5,850 nt of DNA from Chloroflexota bacterium (GTDB lineage Bacteria > Chloroflexota > Anaerolineae > UBA4142), in contig JACQEA010000399.1 in the NCBI GenBank assembly GCA_016200825.1, forward strand, positions 1 to 5,850, written 5' to 3'. Both the position numbers and the translations under genes were made by a program. The notes beneath the pieces were generated by a model. It saw nothing but the letters and a program-made list of their open reading frames with translations. It was not told where the DNA came from and ran no database searches. Shown here piece by piece: positions 1-5,519 of this stretch (within the stretch, counting starts at the first letter, position 1; every line of letters starts with the position of its first letter).

Positions 1-504
1 CACCGGTTTGTCTATCACGACGACCATCGCGCCGACCGCGCCGAGTTGTGCGAAATATTTCGCGTTGTTCTCGCTCAAATTTTTCACCGCCGCGTCCGCG
101 ATCGCTTGCGCCTCCGCCGCGTTCTGCCATGTGATCGTCATGGACATCAAGCGGCGTTGCTTTTCCACCGCGCCCGAAATATTTCCTTTGTTCACTTTTA
201 GATTCGCCGCGCCGGATATTGCCAGCACAGCATTCACGTCCTCTGCAAACGCATCGCTTTGAATGATCTCGACAAAATCATCGCGAATATATTCGGAGGC
301 TTGATACGCGGTGAGAATCGGATCATAGCCCTGCACTTTTTCCGGCGGCGGCGCGTTCACGCCGATGGTGAAACGCACCGTCGCTTGATAACGCGGCGGC
401 GGCGTGCCGCGCAAAATAAAACTGCCGACCGCGACGACGCCGACTAATCCGATGATGAGCCAGAGATAACGCGTGAGAACGCGCAAGTACTCGCGTAGTT
501 CCAT
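1..504 (-). CDS. Wzz/YveK-like polysaccharide chain-length determinant, N-terminal part (runs off window)
   Basis: This frame begins at ATG 504 and stays open for 168 codons to the window edge, so the C-terminus is missing. Residues 1-12 are a short cytoplasmic start (MELREYLRVLTR). Residues 13-31 form a membrane helix (YLWLIIGLVGVVAVGSFIL). A Pro-rich turn follows (GTPPPRYQATVRFTIG), leading into an extracytoplasmic region with long helices. The pattern of short N-terminus, first transmembrane helix and a strand beginning 'YQATVRF' is typical of Wzz-type proteins, which set the chain length of lipopolysaccharide, capsule or exopolysaccharide. The second transmembrane helix and any fused tyrosine kinase would lie beyond base 1 and cannot be seen. 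A GGGGG tract 5 bases before the ATG is a plausible though imperfect ribosome binding site. A glycosyltransferase gene two genes upstream fits a polysaccharide locus. The alternative is another membrane protein with a single N-terminal anchor; the family call is by pattern only. Confidence 0.72.
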   Translation of the reverse strand, partial: MELREYLRVLTRYLWLIIGLVGVVAVGSFILRGTPPPRYQATVRFTIGVNAPPPEKVQGYDPILTAYQASEYIRDDFVEIIQSDAFAEDVNAVLAISGAANLKVNKGNISGAVEKQRRLMSMTITWQNAAEAQAIADAAVKNLSENNAKYFAQLGAVGAMVVVIDKPV

Positions 505-525
505 TGAGACCCCCAAATACATCAT

Positions 526-611
526 GTCATTGCGAGGAGCGATCTTTGCGACGAAGCAATCTCCATAAATCTTGGGGATTGCTTCGCCGCCTAACAGCGG
601 CTCGCAATGAC
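526..611. repeat. 86-bp imperfect palindrome, CATTGCGAG-type dispersed repeat
   Basis: The outer ends are a perfect 11-base inverted repeat: GTCATTGCGAG at 526-536 and CTCGCAATGAC at 601-611. An inner pair at 549-564 (CGACGAAGCAATCTCC) and 574-589 (GGGGATTGCTTCGCCG) is complementary except at two positions. The whole can fold into one long hairpin with an internal bulge and a short AT-rich loop near 565-573. From memory, elements with these termini and the 'GAAGCAATC' core are repeated many times in various environmental bacterial genomes; copy number here cannot be judged from one window. It begins 2 bases after the stop codon of the beta-propeller lipoprotein gene and ends 21 bases before the Wzz-like start. 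In the RNA it may therefore act as a 3' stabiliser or a partial terminator (inference). No transposase is present. Confidence 0.8.
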
Positions 612-613
612 GA

Positions 614-1831
614 TTATCGTCCAATCCGATAAATCGCGCGATTATCCGTGAACCACAACGCGCCATCCAGTCCGGTTTTCACATCCAACATACACGGCAC
701 GGGATTGCGCGGCAACGTTTCCAGCGACGCGAATTGATCGCGCGCGGCGTTGAGTTTGACATGCCGCATCGTTTGATCGTTTGCCGCGCAGAAAAAAAGA
801 TCGTTCTTCCATTCCGCAAAGAGCGCGCCGCGATAAAATGTGAGTTGCGTCGGCGCAATTGGTTTTTCGATTCGTAAAAGCGGCAGCAACGGTTTGAAAT
901 AATTTGGATTCGCATCGCCGCAGCGAATGTTGGGTCGCCAGCCGTGATCGCTGCCGGGCAAAACCAAAACGACTAGATCGTCGCACTCGGGTCCATTGAT
1001 CGTCATGAAAATTTTTCCGCTCACCGGATCGAAATCATAACCAAAACTATTGCGAATGCCGTACGCGTAGACACTGCTGTTCGCAAATGGATTGCCGGGC
1101 GCGGGCGTGAGCGGAATCGTCGGCGCAAAGCGATGCAACTTGCCGGGAATTTTAGATAAATCTTGCGCGAGCGCGACTTGCGCGTGCTCGCCAATCACGA
1201 GATACAACATTCCATCCGGACCAAATTGCAAAATGCCGCCGTTGTGATTCGCGGCGACGCCCGGATTCGGCGAACGAAAAACGGATTCGGTTTTTGTCGC
1301 GCGATTGCCCGCGAGCGTGACGCGCACAACTTCATCTTCGGTCGGAGTCCCGGGCAGCGTATGATAAATCCACAACGCGTTGTTCGTCGCGAAATTCGGA
1401 TCGAGCGCGACGCTGAGAAAACCGCGCTCGCCGGTTGGTTCGGTATCCAGATGCACCACAACTTCATTGACGATGCGCCCATTTTCGATCACGCGTAAAT
1501 TGCCGGTATTTTTTTCAGTGTAAAAAATTCGCCCGTCCTGCGTGAACGCCAGTGTCGTCGCAAAATCCGTGTTCGCGATTCTTTCCACGCGCGCGCCGTT
1601 CGCTAAATTTCCAAGCAGAGTGCCAACAATTGGCGAATTAAATGTCGGCGCGAGTGTCGGCGCAATTTGCGTTGGAGTTATCGCCACAGTTCCAGTTGGC
1701 GCGCGCGTTGGAATCGCGGTTGGTTCAACTGGCGCGAGGGTGGGAATTGGAGTTGGCGCCGCGCACGCGGCAAGTAGAAAAATAATTGCGAAGCATCCAA
1801 CGGAAATTATTTGTTGCGACGACGGATTCAC
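614..1831 (-). CDS. Lipoprotein of the PQQ-dependent glucose/sorbosone dehydrogenase (GSDH) beta-propeller family
   Basis: A 405-residue protein starting at GTG 1831, chosen because GGGAG lies 5 bases upstream and a signal peptide follows at once. The signal peptide ends in lipobox LAAC with Cys23 as the lipidation site. Residues 24-65 are a Pro/Thr-rich linker. The rest matches the GSDH family, a six-bladed propeller. Recognisable motifs are GERGFLSVALDP (134-145), NHNGGILQFGPDG (195-207) with the expected catalytic His196, GKLHR (230-234), YAYGIRN (255-261) with Arg260-Asn261, GPECDDL (280-286), GSDHGW (293-298), and a last blade GLDGALWFTD (387-396). Cys283 and Cys304 sit where family members often have a disulfide. 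Family enzymes oxidise sugars with PQQ in the periplasm or outside the cell. The usual 'RIRDV' segment near the C-terminus is here VPCMLDV (378-384), so cofactor binding is uncertain. The start overlaps the glycosyltransferase stop by 4 bases, suggesting translational coupling. Confidence 0.85.
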   Translation of the reverse strand: MNPSSQQIISVGCFAIIFLLAACAAPTPIPTLAPVEPTAIPTRAPTGTVAITPTQIAPTLAPTFNSPIVGTLLGNLANGARVERIANTDFATTLAFTQDGRIFYTEKNTGNLRVIENGRIVNEVVVHLDTEPTGERGFLSVALDPNFATNNALWIYHTLPGTPTEDEVVRVTLAGNRATKTESVFRSPNPGVAANHNGGILQFGPDGMLYLVIGEHAQVALAQDLSKIPGKLHRFAPTIPLTPAPGNPFANSSVYAYGIRNSFGYDFDPVSGKIFMTINGPECDDLVVLVLPGSDHGWRPNIRCGDANPNYFKPLLPLLRIEKPIAPTQLTFYRGALFAEWKNDLFFCAANDQTMRHVKLNAARDQFASLETLPRNPVPCMLDVKTGLDGALWFTDNRAIYRIGR

Positions 1832-2910
1832 TTTTGCTCCCGCGCAATTACGGCCGCGAGTTTTTCTTGAAAGACGCGCGTCGAAAATTTTTCCGCGTGC
1901 GCGCGCAAAATTCGCGCATCGAACTTGTTATCATCAAACGCACGCACTGTTTCCACGAGCGATTCAGCCGTTGGCGCGCGAAAAAATTTTCCCGTTACAT
2001 TTTCTTCAACCGAATCAAGCGCGCCGCCGCCCGCGAACGCGATCACCGGTCTGCCGGCCGCGTTCGCTTCCAATGGCGTGATGCCGAAATCTTCTTCGCC
2101 CGGAAAAATAAACGCGCGGCACCGCGCGAGCAAATCGCGCGCGGCGTCGTCACTGACACGGCCGAGAAAACGCACATTGTCGCGCGCAAGCGCTTGCAAG
2201 CGCGCGCGATCACGCCCATCGCCCGCGATCACTAACGGAAGTTGCAGTTCGTTGAACGCGCGCACCGCGAGGTCAATTCGTTTATATGGCACAAGACGCG
2301 AGAGAATCAGAAAAAAATCGCCGCGCGCGTCCGCGCGCTGAAAGCGCGCCACATCCACCGGCGGATGAATGATAATCGAATCGCGCTGATAATAATCGCG
2401 AATGCGTTGTTGCACCGCGCGCGAGATCGCGATGAATTGCGTGACGCGTTGCGCGGCGCGGCGATCCCACGCGCGCAAAATTGGAACGAGCAAAGGCAGC
2501 AGAAGACGCGCGGGCGCGGGCATCGGTTCGCGCGCGATATAATCGCGATAATTCCAGAGAAAACGCGCGGGCGTGAGACAATAACACACGTGCCGCGCGT
2601 GCGGCGGGACGCGCGCGCCGTGCGCGAACGCGCTGGTGATGCTCACGATTGTATCATACTCGCGCAGATTCAGCGATTCAAATCCGAACGGATAGAACGG
2701 CAAAAAAATTTGATGGTGCTGGTGAATGAACGGCAAGCGGTTGAGGAACGAAACGCGAATGTCCCACGCCGCGTATGCGGCGGGCATCGCGCGCGGAAAA
2801 TAAATGGACGTGAAGACGGGCGCGCGCGGAAAAATTTCATGCGCGGCTTCGAGCACGCGTTCCGCGCCGCCGGACTGATTGAGCCAACTCGCCACGAGTG
2901 CGATGTTCAC
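1828..2910 (-). CDS. Family 4 glycosyltransferase (GT-B fold), surface polysaccharide synthesis
   Basis: A 360-residue protein from GTG 2910. A TTG 36 bases upstream (2946) extends the frame by 12 residues, but those codons overlap a good promoter, and the family N-terminus 'NIALVASW' follows the GTG. The N-terminal Rossmann half has the GGAE motif (14-17) typical of GT4 enzymes. A segment at 109-119 (CYCLTPARFLW) resembles mannosyltransferases of the WbaZ type. The C-terminal half has LSRLVPYKRID (203-213) with the nucleotide-sugar-binding Arg205 and Lys210. The E-x7-E motif is Glu273 and Glu281 in GEEDFGITPLEANAAGRPVIA, followed by GGG (294-296). It would transfer an activated sugar to a lipid-linked or growing glycan on the cytoplasmic side. 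Length is normal for the family. The donor sugar and linkage cannot be told from sequence. It is first in its transcript and overlaps the next gene by 4 bases. Its coding sequence looks unusually rich in GCGCGC runs. Confidence 0.92.
   Translation of the reverse strand: MNIALVASWLNQSGGAERVLEAAHEIFPRAPVFTSIYFPRAMPAAYAAWDIRVSFLNRLPFIHQHHQIFLPFYPFGFESLNLREYDTIVSITSAFAHGARVPPHARHVCYCLTPARFLWNYRDYIAREPMPAPARLLLPLLVPILRAWDRRAAQRVTQFIAISRAVQQRIRDYYQRDSIIIHPPVDVARFQRADARGDFFLILSRLVPYKRIDLAVRAFNELQLPLVIAGDGRDRARLQALARDNVRFLGRVSDDAARDLLARCRAFIFPGEEDFGITPLEANAAGRPVIAFAGGGALDSVEENVTGKFFRAPTAESLVETVRAFDDNKFDARILRAHAEKFSTRVFQEKLAAVIAREQK
1837..1841 (-). promoter_or_regulatory. Ribosome binding site for the GSDH-family lipoprotein
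   Basis: GGGAG on the minus strand, 5 bases before GTG 1831. It lies inside the last codons of the glycosyltransferase gene and supports the GTG start within the GTGA stop/start overlap. Confidence 0.6.
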
Positions 2911-2917
2911 GCGCGAG

Positions 2918-2946
2918 AGTATAACGGAAAGAGAACGCGGCGGCAA
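2918..2946 (-). promoter_or_regulatory. Sigma70-type promoter for the glycosyltransferase gene, probably leaderless
   Basis: On the minus strand, TTGCCG (2946-2941, 4 of 6 to TTGACA) and TATACT (2923-2918, 5 of 6 to TATAAT) are separated by exactly 17 bases. Only 7 bases separate the -10 box from GTG 2910, so transcription would start at or next to the start codon and leave no room for a Shine-Dalgarno site. The -35 box begins just after the T-tract of the preceding terminator. This is what an independent transcription unit after the lipoprotein block would need. Confidence 0.6.
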
Positions 2947-2950
2947 ATAA

Positions 2951-2977
2951 AAAGACCTGACGCGCGGTGAGGTCTTT
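2951..2977 (-). terminator. Stem-loop terminator after the duplicated-Ig lipoprotein gene
   Basis: A perfect 8-base stem (AAAGACCT at 2951-2958 with AGGTCTTT at 2970-2977) encloses an 11-base GC-rich loop. In the minus direction the stem is followed by TTATTT, and it starts 14 bases after the TGA at 2992-2994. The plus direction also has a T-run (2980-2985), so it could work both ways, though no plus-strand gene reads into it. It separates the envelope block from the glycosyltransferase unit. Confidence 0.8.
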
Positions 2978-2991
2978 GATTTTTTGCGCGA

Positions 2992-4560
2992 TCAATCCAC
3001 GATCTCAATCGCCAAACGAAAGATCGGCAACTTGTAGCCCAGCGCGAGACTAGGATGATCTTGGAGCGCGGTCAATTGCGGAATTTGATACGTCCACGGC
3101 GATTTGCCATGCCCTTGAAAAATCATCGGGTAAATATCAATGAGATGCGTCCCCACGCCGCCGGTCGCGACGAGGTTCATCGTCACATCGCCGTTGCTGT
3201 TGAATCCGCACGCGTAACCGATGTACCCGTTATCGTACGTAACCGCAAAACCGTTATCCAATTCCGTCCAACCGATGCCTTTCACTTGAATCGTAAATTT
3301 TTCTCCGGCTTTAACTTTTTGCGGTGTGACCGCGACGAAACTGCGTTCGACATAGTACGGCGCTTCGCTCAAAACTTTTTCACCTTGCACGATTTTGATC
3401 GAATGCCAGCCGCCCAAATCATCCGGCACTTTGAATAACGCGGTCAGCGCGCCATCTTTTGTCGTCGTCGCTTTGACCAATGACGTTTGCACTAAATTCC
3501 AACCGCTGGGACTGACGCGATTGCCGCGCGCGGTCACCCATAATAATTCTAATTCGCTATTCGCGGGCAAACCGTTTGCTTTCAACGTCACGGGCGCGAG
3601 AATTGGACTCGACGCTGGCTCGATGCTCGCATTTGTATTCGCGGCGGCGGCAAGATTCGTCACACCAGTTCTTTGGATCGTCGCGTCGAGCGCGATGTTA
3701 TTCATTAGTTTAGGAAAATCGAGCGATGCAATTGGCGCGCCGTTGTCCTTGGTGACGTTAAAGATCGCGCGGTAATCGAAAGTGGCAACCCCTTGCCACA
3801 GATACGTCACCGGCGATTGTTCCACATTGAGGTACGGTTGCGCGCTGCTGGATTGAATCAATTGCACCAAATGTTGTCCCACCGGTCCCGCCGCGCGAAT
3901 TTGAAAGGTCGCGGTGCCGCGCGTCGTCACGGCGGAAATAAATCCCATGTATTTGTTATCGTACCGCAGCGCGAGCGTGCTTTCAAACGGTTTCCACGCG
4001 ATACCCATGACTTGGATTTTGATCAGAGTTCCGACAGGTCCCTCGGTTGGGGTAAACGTCACCGCGCGCAAAATTCGGAAACCACCTTTCGCGATTTCTT
4101 TGCCGTCCAAGACCGCATAAATGTCGTGCGGTTCGCCGTAATCTTCCGGCGCGATAAAATTCGCCGCGATTTTTCCCTGCGCGTCCGCCTGCACGCGTCC
4201 GAGCGTGACGCGTTTATCTTTGTACTCGCGATCATAATATTCGACCGTTTCCGCGGTTGGCTTCATCGAATAACTTCCCTCCAACGTCGCCCATTGCAAA
4301 TCCAGCGTCTTACCCGGATCGAATCCTTCGCCGCTCACCGCGAAATTTGTGCCGATGGGTCCCTTTTCCGGATTCACTTTTAAAATTTTCAATGGCGCTG
4401 ATGTCGCGGTCGGCGCGTTGATTGGCGCGGCGGGCGGAACTATCGCGGTTGATTGCGCGGCGGGCGGATTGGGCGCAGACGATTGCGGCGCGCGCGCCGG
4501 TTCAGTCGCGCAGCCAAACGCGAAACTGAGAAGCAGAATTGAGAAAATTTTTTTCCACAT
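2992..4560 (-). CDS. Putative surface lipoprotein with duplicated pair of Ig-like domains
   Basis: A 522-residue protein from ATG 4560, chosen because AAGGAG lies 8 bases upstream and a signal peptide (MWKKIFSILLLSFAFGC) follows; the frame stays open for 52 more codons upstream, but these have no signal and run over a stem-loop. Cys17 is a likely lipidation site, although AFGC is an atypical lipobox. Residues 18-56 are a Pro/Ala/Ser/Thr linker. The rest reads as four beta-rich domains in the order A (57-163), B (165-255), A' (316-405), B' (407-494), with a linker at 256-315. A and A' share a Trp strand, 'F.(A/V)P(E/D)D.G..H.I' and a 'G(K/E)...A' end. B and B' share 'TP...G..(I/F).IQV.GI.W', 'YDN.Y.G' and 'G.VG.HL'. 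A resembles IPT/TIG-type domains. No catalytic motif is seen, so a binding or structural role outside the membrane is inferred. I do not recognise a named family. Confidence 0.82.
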   Translation of the reverse strand: MWKKIFSILLLSFAFGCATEPARAPQSSAPNPPAAQSTAIVPPAAPINAPTATSAPLKILKVNPEKGPIGTNFAVSGEGFDPGKTLDLQWATLEGSYSMKPTAETVEYYDREYKDKRVTLGRVQADAQGKIAANFIAPEDYGEPHDIYAVLDGKEIAKGGFRILRAVTFTPTEGPVGTLIKIQVMGIAWKPFESTLALRYDNKYMGFISAVTTRGTATFQIRAAGPVGQHLVQLIQSSSAQPYLNVEQSPVTYLWQGVATFDYRAIFNVTKDNGAPIASLDFPKLMNNIALDATIQRTGVTNLAAAANTNASIEPASSPILAPVTLKANGLPANSELELLWVTARGNRVSPSGWNLVQTSLVKATTTKDGALTALFKVPDDLGGWHSIKIVQGEKVLSEAPYYVERSFVAVTPQKVKAGEKFTIQVKGIGWTELDNGFAVTYDNGYIGYACGFNSNGDVTMNLVATGGVGTHLIDIYPMIFQGHGKSPWTYQIPQLTALQDHPSLALGYKLPIFRLAIEIVD

Positions 4561-4568
4561 GCTACACT

Positions 4569-4574
4569 CTCCTT
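4569..4574 (-). promoter_or_regulatory. Ribosome binding site for the duplicated-Ig lipoprotein
   Basis: AAGGAG on the minus strand, 8 bases before ATG 4560. It fixes the start and rules out the in-frame upstream starts (as far as 4716). It lies 6 bases after a strong stem-loop. Confidence 0.75.
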
Positions 4575-4580
4575 GTAGAA

Positions 4581-4608
4581 GGGTCATCCAAAATTTTCTG
4601 GATGACCC
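4581..4608 (-). terminator. Intergenic stem-loop between the two lipoprotein genes
   Basis: A perfect 10-base stem (GGGTCATCCA at 4581-4590 with TGGATGACCC at 4599-4608) encloses an 8-base AT-rich loop (AAATTTTC). It starts 7 bases after the TGA of the coiled-coil lipoprotein gene. Only a short pyrimidine stretch (TTCTAC) follows in the minus direction, so it is a weak rho-independent terminator at best. It may instead tune read-through or protect the upstream mRNA end. The next gene's ribosome binding site begins 6 bases later. Confidence 0.6.
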
Positions 4609-4615
4609 TGACGTT

Positions 4616-5437
4616 TCAGAAATCAATGATCTGCGTGCGAGATTCAGAGCCGCGATCCGGATTACTGATCGCCCACGGTTTATACGCGATGGATTTGCCA
4701 TCTTTGGTGCTGACATTCAATGTCCAATCGAGCACACCCAATGGATAGTTCAACGGAATATCAAACGACGCAGTCCAAAACCATGGCGAATCGTTCGTAC
4801 TGCCGTGTCGGCCGAATCGGCCTTTGATTTCTTCGCCGGTCGGCAATTTAACTGCCGCGCTCGCGACCTCTTGATCGGTCAAACGTTTTCCGGTTGTGGC
4901 ATCTAAAACTTCAAAACGAAAAACGATCCGCATCCCGCGTTTGAAAACGCTCGTTTGAACGCACGATGGATTCGTGATGCCGCTCGCATCGAAATTAAAT
5001 GAACTTTCTCCCGCGCCGGAGGTCACCGTATCCGCGTGCACGTACAATTTCATCGCGTCGTAAAAAGAATTTGGCGGAACCGGCGCAGGCGGCGGTGGCG
5101 GCGGCGTAAAACCGGGCGGCAGCGGAGTATTCGTCGCACGCGGCGCGGCGGTGGGCGCGGGTCGAGCGCCTAAAAGGACTCCGGCATTGGATGTCGCGGC
5201 TGGCGCGACCGGCGTATTTTGTTTCTGCGCCTCCGCGATTTTTTTCTGCGCGTCCGCGATTTCTTTTTCCTTCGCGGACAATTGCGCTTGCAGCGACTGC
5301 ACTTTTTGATCTTGCGCGGTCAACGCTTGTTTCGCCGAGTCGTAATCGCTTTGCGATACGCCGCCGCACGCGATCAACAACGACGCGAGCGCGATCAAGA
5401 GCGTGAACGCGCAGAGCGATCGGATTTTCAAAAACAT
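4616..5437 (-). CDS. Coiled-coil lipoprotein with proline-rich linker and beta-type C-terminal domain
   Basis: A 273-residue protein from ATG 5437; AAGGAGG lies 4 bases upstream, which rules out the in-frame ATG 5452 because that codon lies upstream of the site itself. The signal peptide ends in lipobox LIAC, with Cys24 the lipidation site. Residues 30-74 are Gln/Lys/Ala/Glu-rich and predicted coiled coil (QALTAQDQKVQSLQAQL and on). Residues 75-123 are a Pro/Ala/Thr linker with six consecutive prolines (112-117). Residues 124-260 form a globular, probably beta-sandwich domain. It has Cys159, VFKRGMRIVFRFEV (164-177), GRFGRHG (206-212), DSPWFWTASFDIP (216-228) and YPLGVLDWTLNV (231-242). The strand pattern and 'PLGVLDWT' suggest an Ig-like fold similar in kind to the domains of the next gene. 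The role is unknown; an outward-facing spacer or ligand-binding protein is inferred. I do not recognise a named family. Confidence 0.82.
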   Translation of the reverse strand: MFLKIRSLCAFTLLIALASLLIACGGVSQSDYDSAKQALTAQDQKVQSLQAQLSAKEKEIADAQKKIAEAQKQNTPVAPAATSNAGVLLGARPAPTAAPRATNTPLPPGFTPPPPPPAPVPPNSFYDAMKLYVHADTVTSGAGESSFNFDASGITNPSCVQTSVFKRGMRIVFRFEVLDATTGKRLTDQEVASAAVKLPTGEEIKGRFGRHGSTNDSPWFWTASFDIPLNYPLGVLDWTLNVSTKDGKSIAYKPWAISNPDRGSESRTQIIDF

Positions 5438-5441
5438 GGTT

Positions 5442-5448
5442 CCTCCTT
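5442..5448 (-). promoter_or_regulatory. Ribosome binding site for the coiled-coil lipoprotein
   Basis: AAGGAGG on the minus strand, 4 bases before ATG 5437. It is the strongest Shine-Dalgarno site in the window. It lies just after an upstream in-frame ATG (5452), which is therefore unlikely to be used. Confidence 0.85.
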
Positions 5449-5483
5449 GCATTTTTTATTTTCGTTTTCCGATTCATAATTTT

Positions 5484-5510
5484 TTCTCTGCGTTCTCCGC
5501 GTTCTCTGCG
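5484..5510. repeat. Three tandem 9-base units TTCTCTGCG / TTCTCCGCG / TTCTCTGCG
   Basis: The plus strand carries three adjacent 9-mers at 5484-5492, 5493-5501 and 5502-5510; the middle one differs by one base. Runs of the 'CTCTGCG' kind are, from memory, scattered between genes in many environmental bacterial genomes. The last unit also forms half of an inverted repeat, GTTCTC (5501-5506) with GAGAAC (5513-5518), which starts 1 base after a stop codon. The rest of this short gap (5438-5483) is AT-rich, and I see no convincing promoter in it. Confidence 0.6.
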
Positions 5511-5519
5511 GTGAGAACT

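Noticed and set aside
505..525. Promoter for the Wzz-like gene
   Set aside because: A TATTTG hexamer sits near the start, but no acceptable -35 box is at the right distance, so I do not call a promoter.
2186..2203. Palindrome around GCGCTTGCAAGCGC
   Set aside because: It lies inside the glycosyltransferase coding sequence (Leu-Gln-Ala-Leu-Ala) and arises readily from CGC/GCG-rich codons; no sign of a site function.
1542..2235. Plus-strand frames across the glycosyltransferase/propeller junction
   Set aside because: They span the boundary of two well-supported minus-strand genes, are low-complexity (Val/Gly/Ala or Arg-rich) and have no convincing start signals.
2911..2946. TTG 2946 start for the glycosyltransferase
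   Set aside because: The extra 12 codons overlap the -35 and -10 boxes and add residues outside the family's normal N-terminus.
2242..2970. Long plus-strand open frame (242 codons) opposite the glycosyltransferase
   Set aside because: The minus strand here encodes a clear family 4 glycosyltransferase with all key motifs. The plus frame gives an Arg/Ala/His-rich product without domain logic, as expected opposite GC-rich codons.
4561..4716. N-terminal extension of the duplicated-Ig lipoprotein to ATG 4716
   Set aside because: It would overlap the previous gene, run through a perfect stem-loop and bury the signal peptide. AAGGAG 8 bases before ATG 4560 fixes the later start.
4995..5479. Frames on both strands overlapping the coiled-coil lipoprotein
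   Set aside because: Products are Arg-rich and lack domains, while the frame ending at 4616 has a strong ribosome binding site, lipobox and coherent domains.
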